Shown: piece by piece, positions 32,341 to 39,526 of the stretch
Layout of the letters: the number at the start of each line of letters is the position of its first letter
Numbering within the stretch: position 1 is the first letter of the stretch
From: Anaerolineales bacterium
Lineage (GTDB): Bacteria; Chloroflexota; Anaerolineae; Anaerolineales; Villigracilaceae
DNA length: 41,676 bases
NCBI GenBank assembly: GCA_014379595.1
Contig: JACMLM010000024.1
Location: forward strand, 1-41,676
Direction of reading: 5' to 3'
Notes under the pieces: generated by a model
Told to the model about the DNA's origin: nothing
What the model saw: the letters and a program-made list of their open reading frames with translations, nothing else
The model's database searches: none
Program-made: the position numbers and the translations under genes

Positions 32341-32595
32341 ATGGTAACAGATCAGGATCTTAGCACGCTGCGCGCTCGCGTCATTCATTTGGAAGGTCAG
32401 GTCGCATTTTTATATAAACATCTGGGAGTCACCTTTGTGCCCGAGGTAGTTCCAGGTGATGATCCAAAAGTCATTGAAGCCCTCAAAAAAGGCAATCTGC
32501 TTGAAGCCATCAAAGTCTATCGCGGGATTACTGGCGCAAGTTATGAAGATGGCAAAAATGCAGTGGAGGAAATGAAAGGCAGGCTCGGAATTTAG
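32341..32595 (+). CDS. Ribosomal protein L7/L12 C-terminal domain-like protein
   Basis: 84 residues, start supported by AAGGAG 8 bases upstream. The N-terminal 25 residues suggest a short coiled coil (LSTLRARVIHLEGQVAFLYKHL). Residues ~40-84 (VIEALKKGNLLEAIKVYRGITGASYEDGKNAVEEM) follow the L7/L12 C-terminal domain pattern (GNxxEAIKxYRxxTG). It is far shorter than true L7/L12 (about 120-130) and lacks its hinge, so it is an orphan domain of unknown function, perhaps binding translation factors or another protein. A terminator hairpin follows at 32606. Confidence 0.8.
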   Translation: MVTDQDLSTLRARVIHLEGQVAFLYKHLGVTFVPEVVPGDDPKVIEALKKGNLLEAIKVYRGITGASYEDGKNAVEEMKGRLGI

Positions 32596-32605
32596 TTTCG
32601 GTATC

Positions 32606-32636
32606 AAACCTCGCTCGATGGCGGGGTTTATGTTTT
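32606..32636 (+). terminator. Intrinsic terminator after the L7/L12-like gene
   Basis: A 9-bp stem, AAACCTCGC / GCGGGGTTT (one G-U pair), with a 6-base loop, followed by ATGTTTT. It lies 11 bases after the stop codon. Confidence 0.7.
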
Positions 32637-32911
32637 AAACAGGATTCATAAAGCGATGTGCCTCTAGTGACTATGCGAAGATGATTGCGCCGTGTCTTCC
32701 TTAACCTTAGCTTGGCTATCTCCGAACTGCATTTTCCCACCTTTGAGCTGCCCCAGCTCTCCTTGCCACCTCGAGGCAGAGATAACCACACGAATTTACT
32801 GTCCCGTCTGTGGGCGGTATACGTGTTACACTCAAAGAGTAATAAATTGGATCTCTCTGTTGTACCTTGACCGCTGACCCTCTTAATTAATGGGGTTGCG
32901 GTCATTTTTTT
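32637..32911 (+). ncRNA. Candidate small RNA or long 5' leader of the RRM gene, ending in a terminator
   Basis: The 350 bases between the L7/L12-like and RRM genes have no convincing gene. They contain a tight hairpin (GAGCTG CCC CAGCTC), a long-range pairing (TATCTC with GAGATA) and at the end a strong intrinsic terminator (32868-32911). Because the terminator sits only 34 bases before the RRM start, the region is either a separate small RNA or a leader that controls read-through into the RRM gene. It does not match 4.5S, tmRNA or RNase P RNA by their conserved segments. The 5' end is not defined. Confidence 0.35.
32868..32911 (+). terminator. Strong intrinsic terminator just before the RRM gene
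   Basis: Outer stem TGACCGC / GCGGTCA (7 bp), inner stem ACCC / GGGT, then seven T residues (32905-32911). It lies upstream, not downstream, of the nearest start codon (32946), so it is either an attenuator or the end of a small RNA. Confidence 0.75.
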
Positions 32912-32945
32912 ATCATCCAGCCGAGCTGGAAAAGGAAGTAACAAA

Positions 32946-33197
32946 ATGGATACAAGAATTTATGTAGGAAATCTGAACAAGAGCACCACACAGGATGAAA
33001 TCAATACCCTGTTCGCAACCGCCGGAACCGTCACTTCGGTCGATCTCGTCATGGACAAAGCCAGCGGCCTGTCGAAGGGCTTCGCTTTTGTGGCCATGCC
33101 CGAGCCAGCCGATGCAGAAAAGGCGATCAGCATGTTCCATGCCTATTCCCTTTCTGATAGCACGCTCAAAGTTAATATCGCCAAGCCGAAAGTCTAA
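32946..33197 (+). CDS. RRM domain RNA-binding protein
   Basis: 83 residues, essentially one RNA recognition motif. RNP2 is RIYVGNL near the N-terminus and RNP1 is KGFAFVAM near residue 40; aromatic residues at the usual positions (Y in RNP2, F-F in RNP1) support RNA binding. Small single-RRM proteins of this kind are known from cyanobacteria and several other bacterial groups, where some are cold-induced. SD (AAAGGAAG) precedes the ATG. A long leader with a terminator lies directly upstream, and a bidirectional terminator follows. Facing it is the BLUF photoreceptor gene. Confidence 0.92.
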   Translation: MDTRIYVGNLNKSTTQDEINTLFATAGTVTSVDLVMDKASGLSKGFAFVAMPEPADAEKAISMFHAYSLSDSTLKVNIAKPKV

Positions 33198-33222
33198 GCT
33201 TGGTACAAATATAGCGCCTTAA

Positions 33223-33258
33223 AAAAGCTCCTCATTCCATTTGGAATGAGGAGCTTTT
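33223..33258. terminator. Bidirectional terminator between RRM and BLUF genes
   Basis: Stem with arms AAAAGCTCCTCATTCCA and TGGAATGAGGAGCTTTT, small loop, with A-run on the left and T-run on the right, so it works for both converging genes. It starts 25 bases after the RRM stop. Confidence 0.9.
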
Positions 33259-33286
33259 CTTTAATAATAATCAGAGCTGTTCAAAG

Positions 33287-33706
33287 TCAACGCATGTTAT
33301 CGCGAAATGTCAGGAGCATGATGTATGCCCGTAATGGATTCTTTCGATAAATTTCAGCCGTAAACTCATTATGCAGAAATTGACTGTACCCAGGTTCATT
33401 CTTAATATCAGAGTTATCCAGGTTTTGGAAAGCCATTCCCCATTCAGAGAATTGGCGCGATTGTATTTGTTCTTTGGAAATGATGGAGACATCTTTATGG
33501 CGCGGATCATTCCTGATCTTTTCATACAAGGCAGTCACAGTTTCGTCATCACCTTCAAGCACTTGCATGAAATTTCCGCCCTTATAGAGCAGAAGCCCGG
33601 TAATTTCGCTGGAGCCATTGTTCTCGCGGCTTACCTTCAAGATATCCAGCAATTCATCATTGCTCAAAAGTTTGATGGAGGTACTTACGTAAATAAGAGA
33701 TAGCAT
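33287..33706 (-). CDS. BLUF domain blue-light sensor
   Basis: 139 residues from the ATG at 33706 (AAGGAGA lies 6-7 bases upstream; the longer TTG start is not needed). The BLUF domain fills residues 1-95: LSLIYVSTS with the photoactive Tyr6, S26-R-E-N-N30 (the Ser and Asn contacting flavin), EITGLLLYKGGNFMQVLEG with Gln48, and FSEWGMAFQ with Trp89 and Met91. All residues of the flavin switch known from AppA and Slr1694 are present. The remaining ~45 residues are a short helical tail with no output domain, so it is a stand-alone BLUF protein acting through a partner. It converges on the RRM gene. No FAD pathway gene is adjacent. Confidence 0.92.
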   Translation of the reverse strand: MLSLIYVSTSIKLLSNDELLDILKVSRENNGSSEITGLLLYKGGNFMQVLEGDDETVTALYEKIRNDPRHKDVSIISKEQIQSRQFSEWGMAFQNLDNSDIKNEPGYSQFLHNEFTAEIYRKNPLRAYIMLLTFRDNMR

Positions 33707-34236
33707 GGGGTTTCTCCTTACTAGCAATTATATAAGCTAAGTTGTTGCCCGAATCGCTCCCATTCTGATTGGGAGTCTCTAATAGGGTGGCTAACAAAGT
33801 CGATTAGATGAGTGGCATAATTTGGAAAACGTTGTTTGTAAAGTTAGTTTTAATTGAAACAATAAGTGAATAAACGCAAAGTAGATACGAGAGTGTGAGG
33901 ACATCGTGAGAAACGTCGAGATTTAAGAGCCAAGCGCACAAGATAGTGACGAAGTTCGCTTTGCCACTTTATTTTGACAGCTTCCCTCTTTGCATTATAG
34001 CCAGATTAATTTCATGCCTCTATTGTAATCCATATTTTTATTCACTCCCTGAAATGGAGATATCCATAGAGGTGATATTATCCCTTAACAGAAACAGGCC
34101 AAAAGATGGAAAGAGGCGGGCAATTTATCCAATAAAAAGTCAGGTTCAATCTATCACCCAAAGGTTCTAATTCAGATTCAAATCATTAGCTATTTCCTTT
34201 TGTTCGTGTACAATTGTTAATAATAAAGGGTTAATC
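33707..34236. other. 530-bp intergenic region without a recognisable gene
   Basis: Between the divergent BLUF and metallophosphoesterase genes. It is AT-rich. A short palindrome, CTCCCA / TGGGAG, lies at 33757-33775. A 74-codon open frame at 33946-34170 has no SD, an odd composition and no family features, so it is not called. The promoters of both flanking genes should be here. Confidence 0.5.
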
Positions 34237-34986
34237 ATGCGTATTGCTTTTATTTCTGATATTCACGGGAATTACATCGCGTATCAAGCCGTTCTTGCGG
34301 ATATTAATTCGCAAAACATTGATCAAGTTATTTGCCTTGGCGATGTGGCAACTCTTGGGCCGCAGCCTAAAGAGGTATTAAATGCACTCAAGGAATCAAA
34401 ATGCGTGTTGATCAGAGGAAATCATGACGAGGCGCTGCTTGACCCCGAACAGGCGGAAAAATTTGAGATCGCAGAACATCTTGTTCCAGATTTATTCTGG
34501 TGCAGAGAACAGCTAACTGAAGAAGATTTAAAATTTATTGGTTCATTTCGATCCACTTATGAAATCACTCTGCCGAACGGAGTGAGCACGCTTTGTTTTC
34601 ATGGGTCTCCGCTTTCTGTCACCCATCTCATTCAATCCACCACTCCCACTGAGTTGTTGGATAAATATTTTGAAGGCCAGAAAGCCACAGTATTTATCGG
34701 CGGGCATTCACACATCCAAATGTATCGTCGGCATGGGGATGTTCTTGTTCTAAATTCTGGAAGCGTAGGTAATGCCTTTATGTACGCTTATGCGCCTGGC
34801 AGCATTCCCAGCCTGCTGCCTTGGGCTGAATATACGATCATCAGCCAAAACGGAAATTCTCTGGATGTAGACCTGCGCCGCATATATTTTGATACAGAAG
34901 ATCTCCAAAAAAAGGTTAGAGAAAGCGGCCTGCCTGGCACAGATTGGTGGCTCAGACAATATCCAAAAAAAGAGCACAACAAATAA
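34237..34986 (+). CDS. Metallophosphoesterase (calcineurin-like, YfcE/MJ0936-type)
   Basis: 249 residues. The metal motifs are in order: ISDIHGN (DxH) at the start, LGDVATLGP (GD), IRGNHDEAL (GNHD), CFHGSP, and GGHSHIQMYR (GHxH) near residue 155. This is the pattern of small soluble calcineurin-like phosphodiesterases that act on cyclic nucleotides or other phosphoesters. It is followed after 67 bp by a class III cyclase-like gene on the same strand, so a phosphodiesterase role for a nucleotide signal is attractive, but only as inference. The last ~40 residues are basic and rich in Lys. Confidence 0.88.
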   Translation: MRIAFISDIHGNYIAYQAVLADINSQNIDQVICLGDVATLGPQPKEVLNALKESKCVLIRGNHDEALLDPEQAEKFEIAEHLVPDLFWCREQLTEEDLKFIGSFRSTYEITLPNGVSTLCFHGSPLSVTHLIQSTTPTELLDKYFEGQKATVFIGGHSHIQMYRRHGDVLVLNSGSVGNAFMYAYAPGSIPSLLPWAEYTIISQNGNSLDVDLRRIYFDTEDLQKKVRESGLPGTDWWLRQYPKKEHNK

Positions 34987-34987
34987 T

Positions 34988-35017
34988 TAAGTGCAAAAAT
35001 TTAGGGCGTGCTATACT
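34988..35017 (+). promoter_or_regulatory. Likely promoter with extended -10 before the cyclase-like gene
   Basis: TATACT at 35012-35017 is preceded by TGC (an extended -10, TGnTATACT). The -35 region around 34988 is weak. The start codon lies 36 bases downstream. Position and context fit, so the cyclase-like gene and the 976-residue gene behind it may form their own transcript. Confidence 0.4.
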
Positions 35018-35053
35018 GTCTTGAAATTTAGGCAAATATTATCAAGGTAAAGT

Positions 35054-36136
35054 ATGGCCGAGACCAGACACGGTTATCTCGTTCTTGCAGATATCAGCGG
35101 ATACACAGGTTATCTTGCGCACGTGGAACTTGAACACGCGCACGAGATCCTTACTGATTTGCTTGAAACCATCGTGGGGCAATTTAAACAGGCACTTACC
35201 ATTTCCAAACTTGAAGGTGACGCGGTTTTCGCAAATGTAGATGAAGAAAAACTCCCTCGTCCGGAATCCCTGCTTGAATTAATTGAAAATACCTATGTTG
35301 CTTTCCGCCGCAGACGCGATGGCTCTCAGCGCTCCACTACCTGCACCTGCCGCGCCTGCCAAAGTATGAATTTGCTTGAATTAAAATTCTTTGTGCATTA
35401 TGGCGATTACATTGTACAAAATATTTCGGGAATTCGTGAACTCGTCGGGTCAGATGTCAACCTCGCGCACCGCCTGATGAAAAATCACGTCACTGAAAAT
35501 ACAAACTGGCAAGCCTACGCGCTCTTCACACAATCTGCAATGGAATGCACAGGACTGCAACTCGATGGATTGCACTCACAAGACGAAACATATGAACACC
35601 TCGGCACGGTTCAAACGTGGACCTTCAACCTGCTCCCGCACTACGAGGCTTTGGTCTCAGCCCAAAGAGTGACCGTCCCGCCTGAAGAAGCCGATATCAT
35701 CACCACACATGAATTCAATGCGCCTCTCTCCGAAATTTGGGATTGGATCATGGATATTCAAAAACGCAACGAATCAATGGGAGACATGGGACATTGGAAA
35801 ATCATCTCACGCAATAAGGGGCGGACAAGTGCAGGCGCAAAGAATCACTGCTCCCATGGCAAGGGTGCATCCACTGAAACAATTATTGACTGGCGTCCAT
35901 TTGAATATGCCACTGTGGAAACAGTGGACGGTATGGAAATGTTCCGCGAAATGACTTTATTCACGCCATTGGATGAAGGCAGGCGTACACATGTTGAATC
36001 TCGAATAAAACTGGTTAAACCCGTTCCATTATTTATTGCACGCATCTTTGCTAAAATGCAGTTCAGGAAGATGAATCCATACAAAATGTGGTTCAGCAAG
36101 ATCGAAAAGCTACTTAAAAAACAAAACAGCGAATAG
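35054..36136 (+). CDS. DUF2652 class III nucleotide cyclase-like domain fused to an SRPBCC domain
   Basis: 360 residues. Residues 6-190 resemble a class III adenylate/guanylate cyclase: the first metal Asp is D13 in LVLADISGYTGYL, the second is D56 in KLEGDAVFA, and the transition-state pair is N136 and R140 in GSDVNLAHRL. An insertion at 97-102 carries CTCRAC. Residues ~215-345 form an SRPBCC (START/polyketide-cyclase-like) domain beginning ITTHEFNAPLSEIWDWIMD. All main catalytic positions look occupied, though the family is usually annotated only as DUF2652. It is followed 17 bp later by a protein with a cyclic-nucleotide-binding domain and preceded by a phosphoesterase. Activity and product are unproven. 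Confidence 0.75.
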   Translation: MAETRHGYLVLADISGYTGYLAHVELEHAHEILTDLLETIVGQFKQALTISKLEGDAVFANVDEEKLPRPESLLELIENTYVAFRRRRDGSQRSTTCTCRACQSMNLLELKFFVHYGDYIVQNISGIRELVGSDVNLAHRLMKNHVTENTNWQAYALFTQSAMECTGLQLDGLHSQDETYEHLGTVQTWTFNLLPHYEALVSAQRVTVPPEEADIITTHEFNAPLSEIWDWIMDIQKRNESMGDMGHWKIISRNKGRTSAGAKNHCSHGKGASTETIIDWRPFEYATVETVDGMEMFREMTLFTPLDEGRRTHVESRIKLVKPVPLFIARIFAKMQFRKMNPYKMWFSKIEKLLKKQNSE

Positions 36137-36153
36137 TTGTTACCCAATATTTT

Positions 36154-39084
36154 GTGATTAACAAAATCCAATCTCTTCTCAACATCCGCGCAAATGAAGG
36201 CAAGCCTGCTTTGTTGCTTGTGGGCATCATGTTCTTCAGTACGGCAGGGTACAGTCTCGGTGGCACAGGCATTGAAGCTTTATATTTCGCGCGCTTTGGC
36301 ACAGACTTGCTACCCTATCTTTATATGGGACTAGGGATTCTATCTCTCATCACTACGCTTGCCATCACAGGTTTGCTCGGTCGTATCAAACGCGAACGTA
36401 TGTATGTGATCGTTCCATTCATTGCGGCGATCTTTCTTCTTATTGCATGGGGATTGTTATTCAGCAATTCCAAATTTATTTATCCAAGTCTCTGGCTGGG
36501 CAAAGAAGTATTGAATACAGTTGTTAGTATGATCGCGTGGAATACGGCAGGCGTGGTTTGTGATTCACGGATGGCAAAGCGGCTTTTCCCTCTTTTTAAT
36601 GCATCCCGCATTCTTGGCGCCGTGCTGAGCGGGCTTGGCACAGGTCTGTTGGTAAAGTTCATCGGCACACAAAACCTTGTCTTTGTGTGGGCGCTTTCAA
36701 TGGGCATGGTCTTTGTGATGACGAGAATATTGATGAGAGGAAAATACATTTCGGAGCCTCGCAGGCAAAAGCGGCGTGTGAAGCGTCGTTCTTCGTCATT
36801 CATAAATGAAATGGTAAAAGGCTGGCATTACGTGCGCGCCTCTGCGCTAATGCGCTGGATGTCGCTTGCGTCAATCCTTTTTTCAATATTATATTTTTCC
36901 ATCGCGCTTCCATTTTCACGCTCAACTGCAATGCAATATCCAAATGAAAATGAGCTTGTTTCGTTCCTCGGTTTATTTAATGGCTTAAGCACTGCGGCAG
37001 CGTTTATTACATCCATCTTTTTTGCCAATCGCCTGTTCGCGCGATACGGGATCATGAGCATGATTCTTGTATTCCCGCTCATCTATCTGTTTGGGTTCGG
37101 CGCATTAACCATCTTCAATGGTTTCGCGATCATCGTCGCGTTCCGCTTTGTGCAAACAATCTGGCTTTCCGGTATTGCTGATTCAGCCTATCAAACAGTG
37201 TTCAGCGCCGTGCCTCCAGAAAAACGCGATCAAGTTAACGCCTTCGTAAACGGTGTGCCCGAACAGGCAGGCGTATTTCTTGCGGGTGGAATTCTCATTA
37301 TCGGCGAGACATCATTTACAACCCAACAACTTTATCTCGTTGGGCTTGTCTCTGCAATTACGACAACGTTCATTATTTGGCGTGCATCATATGCATATCG
37401 AGTGGCACTTGTGACATCTTTGCAGGAAGGTCGCCCCACAATTTTTAGCGGACGCGCCACAACCCATGATTCAACATCGATTTCGGTTGCGCTTGAAAAT
37501 ATAAAACACCCCGACCCGCTTGTGCGACGTGTCTCTGTCGAAATGCTTGGAGAGATGAACAACGCTGGTGCGTTAATCCCTGCTTTACAAGATAATGATA
37601 TTGACGTGCGCATCGCGGCATTGAAAGGACTCGTTCATCACGTGCCAGCCCTTGTTGAAGTTAGCGCGCTTCTCACTGACTCTGAACCTGCTATACGACA
37701 ACAAGCGATTCGCACACTGAGAGTTTTATCTCCCGACCCACAGATCATGCATAATTTTATTGAACCTATACTGCATGATAAGGAAACACATGTACAAATT
37801 GAAGCCGCTCTAGGCTTATTGAAAATAGATGAACATCGCGAAGCACGCCAGTTGATACGCGATATCTGTGTGAACGGCTCACTCGACGAACGAGTCCATG
37901 CGCTGAATGCCATGTCTGAATTAGGTGACCGCGAAGCCTATGACCTAATTGCCGCACAATTACAAGATCACGATGCGTCCATCCGTCGTGCTGCTGCGTT
38001 GGCATTGGCTTCCTGTGGTGAACATGCGATTCCTGTATTAATTAACTCTCTCAATGATAAAAATTTATCTGTTCGCGAAGGAATTGGTCAGGCCCTTTCC
38101 AAAATTGGGAAAGAATCAACATTGCCTGCGATCACTGCATTAAATGATGAAACACGTGTTGACGGCGCATTGCTCGCACTTTCTTATTTGCCTGTCAACG
38201 GATACTCAAGCGAGATAAAAACTTTCGTTGCAGAGAAAATCAAATCTGCGCTTTATTATGATGATCTTGCGCGAAAAATAATCCCTGTCAACGAACGCCT
38301 CGGTCTGCTTGTTGATTCCATTCGCGCACATGCACAAAATGCTGGCACACAAGCCCTTCAGGCATTAAGCCTTCTCAATGACCGTGAGAGCATCAAAATT
38401 GCAATTGATAATTTACAAAGTAAAGAATCCACCCAACGCGCCAATGCCCTGGAAACTTTGGAAAGTATTCGTGACTCAAATTTGATTCGTCCACTGATTC
38501 ATTTATGGGAATCTTCAAAAGATGAAAATATTTTCCAGACTGACTACGCGCAGGAAGTATTACCAAAGCTCTTAATAGAAACTGATTCCTGGCTGCGAGA
38601 TTGTGCAGCTTTTGCATTAGAAAATACAAAAGGTGAACCTATGGATACTCGTCTCACACTACCGATCATGGAACGCGTTTTATTACTGCGTCATGTTCTT
38701 TTATTAGCTGACCTCACCCCCACTGACTTGCAGCGAGTCGCCACATTAGCTACAGAGCATCATGTGGATGATAATGAAGTCATCTTTGAGCAAGGTGATT
38801 CAGGTGACGAGATGTATGTGATCGTCCGTGGTGAAGTGAAAGTGATGATCAGCAATAATGGAGAAAACGAAAGAGAAGTTGCAAGGCGCAAAATGGGAGA
38901 TGTAGTCGGCGAGATGGCAATTATCAGCGGTGAGCCACGCATCGCCACGTTAATAGCAAACGGCGAGGTTCACTTATTATGTTTGGATCGTAAAAGCTTT
39001 GAGGGTTTGTTGCGAGAAAGACCAGAAGTTAGTCTGGCAGTGATGCGTGTGTTGTGTGCAAGGTTAAAAGAAGCAACGAATTAG
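36154..39084 (+). CDS. NTT/MFS-like transporter fused to HEAT repeats and a cyclic-nucleotide-binding domain
   Basis: 976 residues, start GTG at 36154, 17 bp after the cyclase-like gene. Residues 1-430 hold about twelve hydrophobic segments and resemble the nucleotide-exchange (NTT/TLC) or MFS transporters. Residues ~443-840 are HEAT repeats (for example PDPLVRRVSVEMLGEMNN and ALKGLVHHVPALVEV). Residues 850-976 are a cyclic-nucleotide-binding domain with the phosphate-binding loop VVGEMAIISGEPRIAT, where Glu920 and Arg929 occupy the sugar and phosphate contacts, as in CRP-type domains. This suggests a transporter or membrane receptor gated by cAMP or cGMP. It most likely pairs with the upstream cyclase-like gene. 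Transported substrate unknown. Confidence 0.82.
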   Translation: MINKIQSLLNIRANEGKPALLLVGIMFFSTAGYSLGGTGIEALYFARFGTDLLPYLYMGLGILSLITTLAITGLLGRIKRERMYVIVPFIAAIFLLIAWGLLFSNSKFIYPSLWLGKEVLNTVVSMIAWNTAGVVCDSRMAKRLFPLFNASRILGAVLSGLGTGLLVKFIGTQNLVFVWALSMGMVFVMTRILMRGKYISEPRRQKRRVKRRSSSFINEMVKGWHYVRASALMRWMSLASILFSILYFSIALPFSRSTAMQYPNENELVSFLGLFNGLSTAAAFITSIFFANRLFARYGIMSMILVFPLIYLFGFGALTIFNGFAIIVAFRFVQTIWLSGIADSAYQTVFSAVPPEKRDQVNAFVNGVPEQAGVFLAGGILIIGETSFTTQQLYLVGLVSAITTTFIIWRASYAYRVALVTSLQEGRPTIFSGRATTHDSTSISVALENIKHPDPLVRRVSVEMLGEMNNAGALIPALQDNDIDVRIAALKGLVHHVPALVEVSALLTDSEPAIRQQAIRTLRVLSPDPQIMHNFIEPILHDKETHVQIEAALGLLKIDEHREARQLIRDICVNGSLDERVHALNAMSELGDREAYDLIAAQLQDHDASIRRAAALALASCGEHAIPVLINSLNDKNLSVREGIGQALSKIGKESTLPAITALNDETRVDGALLALSYLPVNGYSSEIKTFVAEKIKSALYYDDLARKIIPVNERLGLLVDSIRAHAQNAGTQALQALSLLNDRESIKIAIDNLQSKESTQRANALETLESIRDSNLIRPLIHLWESSKDENIFQTDYAQEVLPKLLIETDSWLRDCAAFALENTKGEPMDTRLTLPIMERVLLLRHVLLLADLTPTDLQRVATLATEHHVDDNEVIFEQGDSGDEMYVIVRGEVKVMISNNGENEREVARRKMGDVVGEMAIISGEPRIATLIANGEVHLLCLDRKSFEGLLRERPEVSLAVMRVLCARLKEATN

Positions 39085-39151
39085 AACCCGTGAGGAGAAA
39101 ATAATAAGATGAAACACCGTCGCCAAGCGATCTATCCAATCAGGTGAAAAA

Positions 39152-39313
39152 TTAAAAATCAGTGAGCAGGTTGAGAATAGTGATAATTCCTACAAAGAGT
39201 CCTAACACACTAGTGACTATTCTTGGCTTATGGTTCCTCTTAAATCCTAATATTATAGAATAAGAGCTAAATATGATTAGCAAGCAGGCGCCAATTAGAT
39301 TAAACCAAAACAT
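39152..39313 (-). CDS. Small two-helix membrane protein, apparently leaderless
   Basis: A clean 53-codon frame (MFWFNLIGACLL..., two hydrophobic segments at residues 4-23 and 34-51 separated by KRNHKPR, ending LLTDF). No Shine-Dalgarno is present. Instead, TATAAT (39321-39326) and TTGACC (39345-39350), both on the minus strand with an 18-base spacer, form a near-consensus promoter whose transcript would begin about at the ATG. The charge distribution and membrane segments argue for a real gene. No family recognised. Confidence 0.6.
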   Translation of the reverse strand: MFWFNLIGACLLIIFSSYSIILGFKRNHKPRIVTSVLGLFVGIITILNLLTDF

Positions 39314-39320
39314 TTAAGAG

Positions 39321-39350
39321 ATTATAGGCGCTTGTGAAACCTTCGGTCAA
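39321..39350 (-). promoter_or_regulatory. Near-consensus sigma-70 promoter for the 53-residue membrane protein
   Basis: On the minus strand: TTGACC, 18-base spacer, TATAAT, then CTCTTAA and ATG. The last base of the -10 is 7 bases before the start codon, so transcription probably begins at or within a base or two of the ATG. Confidence 0.6.
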
Positions 39351-39526
39351 TGCTTGGCGGAGAGAAAGCCCAATTTCGAGGAGCAGGCTACAGATCAAGT
39401 ATGAAACAATGGAAAATTCATTCAATTTACCTTACAAAGTTAAAAGTTCATTGCAATTGAAATGGAGTAAAATACTCAACTAAACCTATATAAAACCTAA
39501 ATAATTGCCGCAGGAGGTAGGGCCCG

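Noticed and set aside
32685-32877. Two overlapping ~61-codon frames in the RRM leader, one with a CPVCGR motif
   Set aside because: Two frames compete over the same bases, no start signals, and the region ends in a terminator; RNA function is more likely than a zinc-ribbon remnant.
33946-34170. 74-codon open frame in the 530-bp gap before the phosphoesterase
   Set aside because: No Shine-Dalgarno, no recognisable features, and a composition like non-coding sequence.
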